NCBI GenBank assembly: GCA_963698715.1 | Contig: CAVORW010000001.1 | Coordinates: 372,001-436,000 of the forward strand | Source of the DNA: CAWHJB01 sp963698715 | GTDB lineage: Bacteria > Chloroflexota > Anaerolineae > Anaerolineales > UBA4823 | Reading direction: 5' to 3' | DNA length: 64,000 bases | Part shown: positions 1 to 8,703 of the stretch, in pieces | Position numbering within the stretch: the stretch's first letter is position 1 | How the letters are laid out: each line of letters opens with the position of its first letter | Program-made: the position numbers and the translations under genes | Notes under the pieces: model-generated | The model's input: the letters and a program-made list of their open reading frames with translations, nothing else | Told to the model about the DNA's origin: nothing | Database searches by the model: none

Positions 1-1475
1 TCCGGTTGGAACAGTACAGCAGGTGTAACTGTAACCTGGCCAGCAAAGGCTTTTTCGAGGTAGGGAATAATCCCGGACTGGATAATCGCAGGCCGATCAA
101 AAATATTATGGCCGGCAAGGTCCGCTTCACCGATCCCCCACAGCTCCCGGTAAGCCTGGTTGACCGCAAGGGTGGTTCCATCTGGCGCTGCCAGATGCAT
201 GGGCAATTGTGATTGTTCGAACAGGCCGCGAAAACGCGCTTCCGAGGCGCTTAATGCGCGCTCAAATTGGCGGCGTTCTGTGATGTCGCTGACCATGGAC
301 AGAACAGCAGCCTCTCCTTGCAGTTCGATGATTTCAGCCGAGACCAGGCAGTTGCGGATTTCCCCCGTCTTGGTACGGATGTCAATCTCTAGGTTGCGAG
401 CGGTTCCTTCCTGCCTGAGGAAATCCATCAGGCGGTTATAACCACTGTTTCTTGCCCAGACGCCAAGCTCTCCCGGTGTCCGTCCGATAATCTCCTGGCG
501 TTTATAACCAACCAGGTTTATGAAGCTTTGATTGACCTCAAAGTATTCGCCGGAGGCCTCCGAGCGAATTGAAATAGCCGCCGGGCTGGAGTTGAAGGCT
601 TTATAGAAACGCTCTTCTGACTGACGCAAGGCATCTAACGTATATTTCCGGCTGGTAATATCGCTGAAGGAGACTACGACTGCCAGGGGCTGGTTGCTGT
701 CATCCATATAAATTGGGCTTGAGTTCATCGACAGCCATACCAGCTCTCCATCTGGGCGATGGATTCCCATCACCACCCCGGACAACGAGCGGCCTTCCTG
801 TAATGTTAGAACAGCTGGATGTGTTCGGCCCGGAAATGGTGTCCCATCTTCGCGAATCGGTGTAAACACCGGGTCCAGTGAGGAGAGCCGGGTTAATTCA
901 TCTGCATGCAATCCCAGAATGCGCTCTGCGCTGGGATTGCATGCTCCGATCGTGCCATCCTTTGAATGGATCAGCACGCCCTCTTCCATAGCCGTGATGA
1001 TAGAACGGTAAACAGCCTCACTTTCGTTCAGGGCGGCTTCTGTGAGCTGCTGCTCGGATATGTCCCGTACGAGAGCAGTAAGCGCCAGCCGATCTCCGGA
1101 TCCGAACTTCATCAAGCTGACTTCTGCCGGAAAGCTGCTGCCGTCTTTACGATAGCCGCGTACAAGCAACCGTTCTTCTCCCTTACGAATTTTCTCACTG
1201 GCAGCTTTGAACTCAAGGACGTGTCTATAATGCCCAGTAACGTAATTCGGTGGAATCACGAGATCCAGTGATTGGCCTAAGATTTCTTCCGATAGGTAAC
1301 CGAAAACTCGTTCGGCAGCCGCGTTAAAGAAAACAATCTGTTGGTCGCTGTTCATCACCAGGACAGCATCGGAGGTCACGGACAGAATGTCCAACAGAAA
1401 TGCCGGGTTCAGATACCAGGGGCTCGGCTCGTTCGCATCCCTGGAATTTGGGCTCAAATTGCGTTTGTCATCCAT
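1..1475 (-). CDS. Multi-PAS sensor protein, 3' part beyond window
   Basis: The reading frame is open on the minus strand from ATG at 1475 to the window edge, giving about 491 residues without a stop. I translated it by hand. It starts MDDKRNLSPNSRDANEP and contains four successive PAS-like units, at roughly residues 25-140, 150-270, 285-400 and from 410 on. Typical PAS signatures are visible, such as VMNSDQQIVFFNAAAERVFGY followed by ALVRDISEQQ, and later SFSDITSR and VSDITERR. No transmembrane segment is seen, so it is probably a cytoplasmic sensor. A kinase or diguanylate cyclase output domain would lie beyond base 1 and cannot be seen. It begins 36 bases after the stop of the NarL-type regulator at 1512-2150, so the two probably form a sensor/regulator pair. 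No good ribosome site precedes the ATG. Confidence 0.85.
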   Translation of the reverse strand, partial: MDDKRNLSPNSRDANEPSPWYLNPAFLLDILSVTSDAVLVMNSDQQIVFFNAAAERVFGYLSEEILGQSLDLVIPPNYVTGHYRHVLEFKAASEKIRKGEERLLVRGYRKDGSSFPAEVSLMKFGSGDRLALTALVRDISEQQLTEAALNESEAVYRSIITAMEEGVLIHSKDGTIGACNPSAERILGLHADELTRLSSLDPVFTPIREDGTPFPGRTHPAVLTLQEGRSLSGVVMGIHRPDGELVWLSMNSSPIYMDDSNQPLAVVVSFSDITSRKYTLDALRQSEERFYKAFNSSPAAISIRSEASGEYFEVNQSFINLVGYKRQEIIGRTPGELGVWARNSGYNRLMDFLRQEGTARNLEIDIRTKTGEIRNCLVSAEIIELQGEAAVLSMVSDITERRQFERALSASEARFRGLFEQSQLPMHLAAPDGTTLAVNQAYRELWGIGEADLAGHNIFDRPAIIQSGIIPYLEKAFAGQVTVTPAVLFQP

Positions 1476-1511
1476 TTTGAAGACACTTGCAAGGCTGCCC
1501 GGTTGACAGCA

Positions 1512-2150
1512 TTATTTATCTGATGGGGATACCAATCCAATACTGACTGCGTGCAGGGCAGCCTGCGTCCGGCTGGAAACACCCAGCTTCATGAGAATAT
1601 TACTGACATGGGTTTTGACCGTTGTCTCACTGACATGCAGGGCCAGCGCGATCTCCTTATTGGCTTTTCCAGTAGCCAATAGCCGCAGCACATCCGTTTC
1701 CCGTTCGGTCAATACTTCCGGACTTTCTGGCGCTCGCACTTCTCTCACCAGGCGGGCCGCTGCCTGGGGTGAGAGCTGAACTTGCCCCAGGGCGGCGGCT
1801 TTGATAGCCCTGCAAAGCTCTTCCGCCTGGGTATCTTTTAAGAGATACCCAATTGCGCCGGCACGAACGGCGCCAACCACCGAAGCATCCTCCAAAACGC
1901 TTGTCAGTGCGATGACTTCCACATCCGGCAGTCTGCGGCGAATTTCCTGGGTAGCCGTCACGCCATCCATTACAGGCATCATCAAATCCATCAAAACTAC
2001 ATCGGGTTTCAGCTGTTTGGCCATTTCAAGAGCCTGGCTGCCGTTCACCGCTTCGCCGATCACGTTCAGCTCTGGATCCAGCTCCAAAAACATTTTTAAA
2101 CCCTGGCGGACAACACTGTGGTCATCAACAATCAAAATATTGATGGTCAT
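1512..2150 (-). CDS. NarL/FixJ-family response regulator
   Basis: The 212-residue protein has the standard two-domain layout. A receiver domain covers about residues 3-120, with acidic pocket D9/D10, phosphoacceptor D55 in VVLMDLMMP, T83 and K105. A LuxR-type helix-turn-helix covers about residues 145-205, with LTERETDVLRLLATGKANKE followed by SETTVKTHVSNILMKL. By family knowledge it binds DNA as a dimer after phosphorylation. It lies directly upstream of the multi-PAS sensor on the same strand, which is the likely partner. A stand-alone receiver protein is divergently transcribed about 235 bases away. Confidence 0.95.
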   Translation of the reverse strand: MTINILIVDDHSVVRQGLKMFLELDPELNVIGEAVNGSQALEMAKQLKPDVVLMDLMMPVMDGVTATQEIRRRLPDVEVIALTSVLEDASVVGAVRAGAIGYLLKDTQAEELCRAIKAAALGQVQLSPQAAARLVREVRAPESPEVLTERETDVLRLLATGKANKEIALALHVSETTVKTHVSNILMKLGVSSRTQAALHAVSIGLVSPSDK

Positions 2151-2283
2151 CTACTGCTCCTACTTTTGGCGGATAGGTCTTACCCCATCTAAAGATGTAA
2201 CCGGTTCGGACCGCTCGCATGATGCGCTTCCAGGCAGAGGCGGCTATAAATAATAGTAGTTACGAAGTTCCGGGATAGTTTGA

Positions 2284-2318
2284 GTGTGTCTGGGCGGGCG
2301 CAGCCTGCCCAGACACAC
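2284..2318. promoter_or_regulatory. 12-bp inverted repeat between divergent regulators
   Basis: Arms 2284-2295 and 2307-2318 are perfectly complementary (GTGTGTCTGGGC and its complement) around an 11-base loop. No T-run follows on either strand, so it does not look like an intrinsic terminator. Its place between two divergently transcribed response-regulator genes makes an operator, or a structure in the leader of the 2386 gene, plausible. This function is inferred. Confidence 0.5.
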
Positions 2319-2385
2319 CGCATCCTACTCCAACTGCGTAAGCTGTGAATTTAAAAGAATTATACCTGCTAGGTGGAAGGCGTGA

Positions 2386-2769
2386 ATGATCAAGATATTG
2401 CTGGTTGACGATCAAATTATGGTCAGAAGGGGACTGAGAATGAGCCTGGCTTTGGAACCAGATCTCAGGATTGTTGGTGAAGCGGGCAATGGGCGCGAGG
2501 CGCTTGACCTGATCCGGGTTACAAATCCGGATGTGATTGTCATGGACATCGAAATGCCTGAGCTGGATGGTATATCCGCACTGAAGACTCTGCGCAAAAC
2601 TTTACCAGATTGTCCCGTGATCATGCTGTCGTTGCACGATGATGCCCAAAATCGCGCCCTGGCTTTATCTTCCGGGGCCAACGCCTTCGTTTCCAAACAG
2701 GCTGGGGCCAACCTGCTGGTGGAAACAATTCGTAAAATTCGCCCCGATCCCCATCACGAGCAGCAATAG
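2386..2769 (+). CDS. Stand-alone receiver-domain protein
   Basis: This 127-residue protein is a single receiver (CheY-like) domain with no output domain. It has D8/D9, phosphoacceptor D54 in VIVMDIEMPE, S82 at the Thr/Ser switch position and K104. The short C-terminal tail ends RPDPHHEQQ. By family knowledge such proteins act as phosphate relays or bind a partner. It is transcribed away from the NarL regulator and PAS sensor, so it may take phosphate from the same sensor; this is inferred from position only. Its sequence closely resembles the receiver of NarL-type regulators, so it could also be a regulator that lost its DNA-binding domain. Confidence 0.9.
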   Translation: MIKILLVDDQIMVRRGLRMSLALEPDLRIVGEAGNGREALDLIRVTNPDVIVMDIEMPELDGISALKTLRKTLPDCPVIMLSLHDDAQNRALALSSGANAFVSKQAGANLLVETIRKIRPDPHHEQQ

Positions 2770-2774
2770 TCGCA

Positions 2775-2815
2775 ATCGGGTGCCAAAAACCCGATGGTAG
2801 CCTTAAAGAGCTACC
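2775..2815. terminator. Tandem hairpins between convergent genes
   Basis: Two adjacent stem-loops fill the gap between the receiver gene and recQ, which converge here. The first has arms ATCGGGT (2775-2781) and ACCCGAT (2789-2795). The second has arms GGTAGC (2796-2801) and GCTACC (2810-2815). There is no clear T-run, so termination is inferred from position and structure. Confidence 0.4.
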
Positions 2816-2857
2816 AACAACCATGCCCCGCGTACCCTCGCCCTGCGTGCCCACCCC

Positions 2858-5032
2858 TTATTCCCGACTGCTCAGGTAATGCAGTCGCAGCAATCTAAGC
2901 TGATCGTAGTTCAGCGCGCCTCCCAGGGCCTCATAGACTGGCTTCAGCAGACCAGTACCCAGCTCCTGCAGGGCAGCCAAAGCCCTGGCCTGGATGGCAG
3001 GGTCTGCCTCGGCTAGTTTCATGAAATCATCGCTGTAGCGCAGTGAGCCTCCATTACGCTCAAATTGCCACAGGTGGTCGAGGATTGTTTCAAGTTTGAC
3101 CTGATAGGCGTCCGCCAGCGCTTCAACAGATGCGCCGGCGTTATAGGCCTCCGCCACCTCCAGCAGGCGCGGTTTTAATTCCATGTTGATTTGCCCAGCC
3201 GGTAAAGGCTGCCGGGATGGACGGGTTTGTTCCGCCAGGCCGTGCTCCTGGCAGAAGTCCTGAACGATGGCAAGGAACACTTGGCCGTACCGCTCAGCTT
3301 TGACCTGTCCGATGCCGTGGATTTTCAGCAGGCTTTGGGTCGATCGGGGAAAATAAGCAGCCATTTCGTACAGGGTCCGATCTGAGAAAATGACGTACGG
3401 CGGGATTCCGGCTGCGTCGGACAATTCCTTCCGTTTGGCCCGTAGAACTTCGAATAACCGGGCATCGTGGTCGATTTGGCCTGTTTTTGGGGCGGGTTTT
3501 CTGGCTGGCAATTCTGCCTGGACCACACCCAGTACCGGCTGGCGAGTCTTCAGCACCTGCGCGCCTTTCTCGCTTAATTTTAAACTGTGATAGCGCGGTT
3601 CTTCGGTTAACATCCCTTTCTGTACAAGCTGGCGTCCGATATGGAACCATTGTTTGCGAGTCAGTTCCTGTCCGATCCCATAAGTGGACAATTCCTGGTG
3701 GCCGAATTTGAGCACTTTCTGATTCTTTGAGCCGAGCAGCACGTCGGAGATATGTGCTGCTCCAAACAACTCGCCGGTGCGGACTACGCAGGACAAGAAC
3801 TTCTGAGCCGGTATGGTGATATCCATTTGCTGCCTGGCGCCATTCAAGCAAATATCGCACATTCCGCAGTTATCCGCGTTAAAACTTTCGCCAAAGTAAG
3901 CCAGGAGAGGTACTCGCCGGCAAACCATGCTTTCCGCGTAACGGGTCAGGGCTTCCAATTGCTTGTACGACATTTCTCGCTCTGATTCTTGCCGCTGATC
4001 AATAAAATACCTCAATTTATGAACATCACCATAGCTATATAGCAGCAAACAGTCGGCCTGAATGCCATCTCGTCCAGCCCGGCCGATTTCCTGGTAGTAG
4101 CTTTCGATGCTTTTGGGCAAATCGTAGTGAACAATAAAGCGCACGTCGGGCTTGTTGATACCCATCCCAAAGGCAATCGTCGCCACCATGATCTGAACAT
4201 CATCCCGGATAAAGAGCTCCTGGTTCTGGCGGCGTTCGTCATCTGGCAGCCCGGCGTGATATGGGCGGGCAGAATAGCCGCGCCGGACGAGGGAGGCTGA
4301 AAGGGTATCAACCTGCCGGCGGGAAAAACAATACACGATGCCGGATTGACCTTTGTATTTTTGCAAAAAGTCCAGAGTCTGGTCAAGCGGGTTGTTTTTC
4401 GGTGCAACTTCGATGTTTAGATTAGGGCGGTTGAAGCTGGCGATGAACTCGTCCGAGCTGGAAAAGTCCAGACTGGAGCGGATATCCTCCCGCACGCGGG
4501 GCGTAGCCGTGGCGGTCAGGGCCAGGCAAACTGCCTGGGGAAAGCGCTGGCGAAGCTCTACCAGCTGGCGGTATTCGGGTCGGAAATCGTGCCCCCATTC
4601 AGAGATGCAGTGGGCTTCGTCAATGGTCAGGCAGCTGAACGGCAGGCTGCCGATCAAGTCCAACAAGCGCGGGGTCAGCAGGGTTTCCGGGGCAACGTAG
4701 AGCAGCTTAATTTGTCCGCTGCGCACCTGTTGGATATTTTCCTGGTATGCCTCAAAGGAAAGCGAGCTGTTCAAGAACAAGGCAGGTATGCCGAGTTCGT
4801 GCAGCTGCTCAACCTGGTCTTTCATCAGGGAAATCAGAGGAGTGACGACCACTGTCAGCCCGGGAAAGATCAGGGCTGGTATCTGATAGCACAGGGATTT
4901 GCCGCCCCCAGTCGGCATGATCGCCAGGGTGTCATGCTTGTTAAGGACGTTGCGAATGACTTCCCGCTGTAATGGGCGGAACGTATCGTAACCAAAAACA
5001 GTATGAAGGATTGATTCAGGGGTGGCGGTCAT
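2858..5032 (-). CDS. recQ: ATP-dependent DNA helicase RecQ
   Basis: The 724-residue protein is a complete RecQ. The helicase core has a Walker A motif (PTGGGKS, about residue 42), DEAH, and the SF2 motif QEIGRAGRDG. It is followed by the RecQ zinc-binding region with cysteines in CRR and CGMCDIC, a winged-helix region, and an HRDC domain at about residues 525-600 with HGIGQVKAERYG. A C-terminal extension of about 110 residues resembles the helix-turn-helix domain found at the end of many Firmicutes and Chloroflexota RecQ proteins. By family knowledge it unwinds DNA 3' to 5' in recombinational repair. It follows the GntR/PBP-like regulator by 20 bases on the same strand and may be co-transcribed with it. 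Confidence 0.97.
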   Translation of the reverse strand: MTATPESILHTVFGYDTFRPLQREVIRNVLNKHDTLAIMPTGGGKSLCYQIPALIFPGLTVVVTPLISLMKDQVEQLHELGIPALFLNSSLSFEAYQENIQQVRSGQIKLLYVAPETLLTPRLLDLIGSLPFSCLTIDEAHCISEWGHDFRPEYRQLVELRQRFPQAVCLALTATATPRVREDIRSSLDFSSSDEFIASFNRPNLNIEVAPKNNPLDQTLDFLQKYKGQSGIVYCFSRRQVDTLSASLVRRGYSARPYHAGLPDDERRQNQELFIRDDVQIMVATIAFGMGINKPDVRFIVHYDLPKSIESYYQEIGRAGRDGIQADCLLLYSYGDVHKLRYFIDQRQESEREMSYKQLEALTRYAESMVCRRVPLLAYFGESFNADNCGMCDICLNGARQQMDITIPAQKFLSCVVRTGELFGAAHISDVLLGSKNQKVLKFGHQELSTYGIGQELTRKQWFHIGRQLVQKGMLTEEPRYHSLKLSEKGAQVLKTRQPVLGVVQAELPARKPAPKTGQIDHDARLFEVLRAKRKELSDAAGIPPYVIFSDRTLYEMAAYFPRSTQSLLKIHGIGQVKAERYGQVFLAIVQDFCQEHGLAEQTRPSRQPLPAGQINMELKPRLLEVAEAYNAGASVEALADAYQVKLETILDHLWQFERNGGSLRYSDDFMKLAEADPAIQARALAALQELGTGLLKPVYEALGGALNYDQLRLLRLHYLSSRE

Positions 5033-5052
5033 AAAGATAATTGGAGATTAAA

Positions 5053-6150
5053 TCATGGCTCAACCCACCGGATCTGCCCGGTTGGGGAGATATCGTAGCC
5101 TGCCAGTTTGGCGATCGCAGATCGGGCTGTTGAACTGGACAACCAATCCCGGAGAGCCGCAATTCCTGGATGATCGAAACAATTAGCCGGGATTACCAGG
5201 TCATAACGTTCGCTGACCTGAAAGCTAAAATCCAGTCCAAGTGCCCGGGCCGAAGCCTCCAGGCCCAGTCCCAGGTCTGCCCGGCCTTCTGCGATAGCCC
5301 GCGCCAGATCGGAATGGGTCAGCATTTCGTTTTCATATCCGCGTATTTGACCGGCAGATATATCTAAACGGCGCAGAGTGGCATCCAGCCATACTCGGGT
5401 GCCTGCGCCAGATTGGCGGTTGGCGAATCTTAATTCGGGTCGGGTCAGATCGTGGAGGGATTGCACATTAGCCGGATTGCCGGCTGGCAGGATCAAGCCC
5501 AGGCGCCTGTGAGCCAGGGTGATCAAAGCGGCCCGCCGGCCCGGCAGAAGGCGCCGAACGAATGGCAAATTATAGTCATCACTCTGCTGGTCCCAAAGGT
5601 GGCAGCCAGCCAGATCAGCTTTCCCTTCAGCCAGTGCGATCAAGCCGCCCAGGCTGCCGGTGAAATTGAGCTGCAAGTTGAAACCAGGAGCAATCTCTTC
5701 AAAATGGGTAGCCAGCCAGGTAACAGCCAGATCGTGAGATCCGGCGAATCGCAAAAAATTGCCAGCCGCAATGCTGGGTTCAGAGGCTACTGTCCGCCAG
5801 CGGTCGAGCGCTATCTGGATCGCCCCCTCAACTTCGATGGGTGTATAGCCTGCGGTCAATACTTCCAGCAAAAAAGCCTCCGCCCGGTGGATCAGATTGG
5901 CTTTGCGCAGCGGTGCATCCTCCTGCCAGAGAATTTTGTCAACGATCCGCGTGCCCCGACCAGCCCGGCTCGTGATTAAACCTTGCTGGGCTAGTTCCTG
6001 GTAGGCGTGCTGAACGGTCCCAATCGTGCAATCCCACCGGGCAGCCATCTCGCGCACGGAGGCCAGGCGGTCACCGGGCTTCAGGTTGCCATCCAGCACT
6101 TTTTGGCGGATGGATTCGGCAATTTGTTGGTAGAGATGAGGCTCGTCCAT
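5053..6150 (-). CDS. GntR-type HTH regulator with PBP-like domain
   Basis: The protein has an N-terminal GntR winged helix (MDEPHLYQQIAESIRQKVLD, then LASVREMAARWDCTIGTVQH). After a linker comes a long domain at about residues 125-360 resembling the periplasmic-binding-protein-like (PF12727 type) domain seen in molybdate/tungstate-related regulators, with LNFTGSLGGLIALAEGKADL and ANRQSGAGTRVWL. By family knowledge the second domain senses a small ligand. The frame is open to 6228, but I place the start at 6150. A TTGCCA-N17-TATACT promoter lies directly upstream and puts transcription start at or within a base or two of this ATG, so the message would be essentially leaderless. The target genes are unknown; recQ follows in the same direction. 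Confidence 0.85.
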   Translation of the reverse strand: MDEPHLYQQIAESIRQKVLDGNLKPGDRLASVREMAARWDCTIGTVQHAYQELAQQGLITSRAGRGTRIVDKILWQEDAPLRKANLIHRAEAFLLEVLTAGYTPIEVEGAIQIALDRWRTVASEPSIAAGNFLRFAGSHDLAVTWLATHFEEIAPGFNLQLNFTGSLGGLIALAEGKADLAGCHLWDQQSDDYNLPFVRRLLPGRRAALITLAHRRLGLILPAGNPANVQSLHDLTRPELRFANRQSGAGTRVWLDATLRRLDISAGQIRGYENEMLTHSDLARAIAEGRADLGLGLEASARALGLDFSFQVSERYDLVIPANCFDHPGIAALRDWLSSSTARSAIAKLAGYDISPTGQIRWVEP

Positions 6151-6156
6151 ATCGAT

Positions 6157-6185
6157 AGTATAGTTAACTTGAGGCTGGTTGGCAA
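6157..6185 (-). promoter_or_regulatory. Sigma-70-type promoter, leaderless start
   Basis: On the minus strand, TTGCCA (6180-6185) and TATACT (6157-6162) are separated by exactly 17 bases. Only six bases lie between TATACT and the ATG at 6150, so transcription should start on or next to the start codon. This supports the shorter start of the regulator gene. Confidence 0.65.
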
Positions 6186-6406
6186 GAATAATTGGGTAAT
6201 ATCTAATGAAATGTTTCGAAGCGATCAAAGAACAGGCAGACCCCAGTTGCCTTATGCAACCAATCTACAGACTTTGCGTAGATTCAAATAGTGGTTTTTT
6301 GGGCCAGGCTTGTAAAAAATACTAGCATTGGGTTATAAAACAAACGCCTGTAAAAAAGATGCACCCATCCCCCCTGACTGAGTGCAAAGATTAAAAGGAG
6401 CTTATC

Positions 6407-6697
6407 ATGAGCGAACAGAAGGTTTATCGAGAAGAATTAGAAGTGACCGGTGACGCGGTGATTGCCAAGATCAAAGAGATCATTCACGAAGGGAATGTCC
6501 GGCGAATTACGATCAAAAATGAGGAAGGCAAGACTTTGATTGAAATCCCACTCACTCTTGGGGTAGTTGGAGCGCTGCTGCTGCCGGTTTGGGCAGCCAT
6601 CGGAGCGATTGCGGCTTTGGCCGTCAACCTGACTCTGGTGATCGAAAAAGTGGACACCGTACCCGAACAACCTCAGTCCGATGCGAGTGAGGGATAA
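6407..6697 (+). CDS. DUF4342-family small protein
   Basis: This 96-residue protein matches what I recall of the DUF4342 family. It has a charged N-terminal half (VTGDAVIAKIKEIIHEGNVR, then ITIKNEEGKTLIEIPL) and a hydrophobic stretch at about residues 50-75 (LGVVGALLLPVWAAIGAIAA), then a short acidic tail. A strong ribosome site (AAAAGGAG) precedes the ATG. The family has no established function. The hydrophobic segment suggests membrane association. It stands alone, between a divergent regulator and a convergent msrQ. Confidence 0.8.
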   Translation: MSEQKVYREELEVTGDAVIAKIKEIIHEGNVRRITIKNEEGKTLIEIPLTLGVVGALLLPVWAAIGAIAALAVNLTLVIEKVDTVPEQPQSDASEG

Positions 6698-6703
6698 ATT
6701 AAG

Positions 6704-6740
6704 TGGAAGTTCATGCGCATTTCGTGCGCATGAACTTCCA
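6704..6740. terminator. 16-bp perfect hairpin between convergent genes
   Basis: Arms 6704-6719 and 6725-6740 (TGGAAGTTCATGCGCA and its complement) are perfectly paired around the loop TTTCG. The structure sits between the convergent ends of the DUF4342 gene and msrQ and can serve either strand. It lacks a long T-run, so the terminator role is inferred from position and stability. Confidence 0.6.
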
Positions 6741-6782
6741 TCACAGATTACTCATTAAGTTTAAGCGTTCGCCCGAACTACC

Positions 6783-7448
6783 CTAAGCTTGTTCGGGCTG
6801 GCTTCGGGTTATGGCCCGAACCCGGTTGCTTAGGCGGCCACGCAGCCCGCTGGCCCATTTGCGCACAGCCGGGATGCGCAGGATTAATAGAAAGGCCAGC
6901 AACAATCCAAAGGAAACCGGCCCGACTACATCACCTTGCAGGCGCAAGAAGTCGCCTTTCTTTGCCCAACCATAATGCAAGATCACCAGACCGCCTGCCA
7001 GGTATACTAATTTGTGCAGGCGTTTCCAGTTCTTGCCAAGGCGTTTCTGCCAGTAGCGGAAAGACGTGGCGCCCAAAGCCGCCAGGATAATCAGGGCGCT
7101 TAAACCCACGACAATATATGTCTTTTCAAAAATCGCGCCTTGCAGCAGAGACCAATCAAAGCCATAATCCAGGCCGATGAAGGTGAAGAAGTGGATCGCC
7201 GCATACATGAAGGCATACAGGCCGAGCGCCCGCCTGACTTTACCAACCTGACGCAAGCCAAACAGCGTGATTACCGGTGTGCAGGCCAATGAGAGCACCA
7301 GCATAATCAGGGCAGTTTTCCCGGTGCGCTGAGTGAAAGCCTGAATCGGATTGATGTCGTTGGAGTATTGGATGATGAACCAGATCAGGGGCAGCCAGAC
7401 ACCAATGTGGGTGATAATTTGGAGCGGTGTGTAATTCAGCTTCTTCAT
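6783..7448 (-). CDS. msrQ: MsrQ, heme membrane partner of MsrP
   Basis: The 221-residue protein has about six membrane segments and the ferric-reductase-like layout of MsrQ (YedZ), including histidines in AAIHFFTF, KRLHKLVY and VILHYGWA. By family knowledge MsrQ carries b-type heme and passes electrons from quinol or flavin to the periplasmic molybdoenzyme MsrP. The gene starts 24 bases after the msrP stop on the same strand, the normal msrPQ order. The length is typical of the family. Confidence 0.93.
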   Translation of the reverse strand: MKKLNYTPLQIITHIGVWLPLIWFIIQYSNDINPIQAFTQRTGKTALIMLVLSLACTPVITLFGLRQVGKVRRALGLYAFMYAAIHFFTFIGLDYGFDWSLLQGAIFEKTYIVVGLSALIILAALGATSFRYWQKRLGKNWKRLHKLVYLAGGLVILHYGWAKKGDFLRLQGDVVGPVSFGLLLAFLLILRIPAVRKWASGLRGRLSNRVRAITRSQPEQA

Positions 7449-7472
7449 GTTTGCCGTCTCTTGAATTTCATT

Positions 7473-8477
7473 TTAAAAATACACTTTCAAATCCATACCT
7501 TCATACAGGTTGGCTACTTCTTCGGCATAGCCATTGAAACTCAGGGTAGGGCGGCGGCCTGCTTCGCCCAAGCGGCGCTCACTGGCTTGTGACCAGCGCG
7601 GGTGTGGGACATCCGGATTGACATTGGAATAAAAACCGTACTCATTCGAAGCGACACTATTCCACAGAGTGGCGGGCTGCTCAGCAACCAGCTCGATCTT
7701 GACAATCGTCTTGATGCTCTTGAACCCGTATTTCCAGGGAACCACCAGTCTCAAAGGGCTGCCATTTTGAGCAGGCAGCTCTTTGCCATACAAGCCGGTT
7801 GCCAGAAAAGTGAGCTTGTTCATGGCCTCATCCAGGCGCAATCCTTCATTGTAAGGCCAGGGGAAGCCGCCCCTGTTCAGACCGGGCATTTGAGCTGGAT
7901 CTTCCAACGTCTCAAAACGGACATACTTAGCATCCGACTGTGGGTCGGCTTCTTTGAGCAGGTCCGACAGCTGGAAACCCATCCACGGGATGACCAGTGA
8001 CCAGCCTTCCACGCAGCGTAGCCGATAAATGCGTTCTTCTTGAGTAAATTTCTTCAAGATATCTTCCAGTCCGTAGGTGACTGGTTTATTTACCAGGCCA
8101 TACACCTGCACCTGCCAGGGGTATTGGTTCTCTCCGCTGGACGGCTTGAAGTCCTTGGCGAGCTTGGCAACCCCGCCTTTGTCGGTAGTGAACTCGTAAT
8201 AATTGTTGTAATTAGTGATGGTTTCGTAGCTGCTAACCGGGTCTCCCAGTTCATCGGTTGCGATGCTGACAGGTGGTTCATTCGTCTGGGCAGCGAGCGG
8301 CTGCTCTACTTGGGTTGAACTCTGGTTTGGCTCAGCAGCCACCCCGCAGGCAGCCAGCAAGGCCCCCGCGCCAACCAGGCCCATACTTTTGAGGAAAGTA
8401 CGCCGGGACCGGTACAGGTGTTCGGGCGTGATCTCGGAAGATTGTATCGGCACCGATTTAAATTTAGACGATTTCAT
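7473..8477 (-). CDS. msrP: MsrP, methionine sulfoxide reductase catalytic subunit
   Basis: The 334-residue protein is a molybdopterin oxidoreductase of the MsrP (YedY) type, which repairs oxidised methionines in exported proteins. It has a twin-arginine signal (SRRTFLKS, R25/R26) followed by a hydrophobic stretch and LAACG at about residue 44, so it may also be lipid-anchored. The likely molybdenum ligand is C155 in RLRCVEGWS. Further family motifs are PWKYGFKSIK and WSQASERR near the C-terminus. The frame is open to 8678, but the ATG at 8477 has the ribosome site TAAGGAG and begins just before the Tat signal, so I use it. It forms an operon with msrQ. Confidence 0.93.
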   Translation of the reverse strand: MKSSKFKSVPIQSSEITPEHLYRSRRTFLKSMGLVGAGALLAACGVAAEPNQSSTQVEQPLAAQTNEPPVSIATDELGDPVSSYETITNYNNYYEFTTDKGGVAKLAKDFKPSSGENQYPWQVQVYGLVNKPVTYGLEDILKKFTQEERIYRLRCVEGWSLVIPWMGFQLSDLLKEADPQSDAKYVRFETLEDPAQMPGLNRGGFPWPYNEGLRLDEAMNKLTFLATGLYGKELPAQNGSPLRLVVPWKYGFKSIKTIVKIELVAEQPATLWNSVASNEYGFYSNVNPDVPHPRWSQASERRLGEAGRRPTLSFNGYAEEVANLYEGMDLKVYF

Positions 8478-8632
8478 GGATTGCTCCTTACGATTTGGCA
8501 AATAACGATCATTTTTATCTATCTTATCTATTTTAAAATAAAATTCTTGCAAAACCATTACAAGTTGCTGAAAATTTGATGAATACTTCTCCCGATTGCT
8601 CATAATCTGAGCATGGGGAATAAGAAAGCGGG

Positions 8633-8664
8633 GTGGTGGCAGGCATATTTTTGCCTGCCACCAC
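8633..8664 (-). terminator. 13-bp hairpin downstream of the ZIP gene
   Basis: Arms 8633-8645 and 8652-8664 (GTGGTGGCAGGCA and complement) are perfectly paired around a six-base T-rich loop. It lies just past the stop of the ZIP transporter gene and upstream of msrP, so it likely ends the ZIP transcript. There is no clean T-run after the stem. Confidence 0.5.
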
Positions 8665-8703
8665 TCCCAGATCCACAATCGCTGACCCCTGGCGAAGGGA
8701 TGA

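Noticed and set aside
8675..8691. AATCGCTGACCCC occurring here and at 55824-55836
   Set aside because: Only 13 bases match and the flanks differ; this may be chance.
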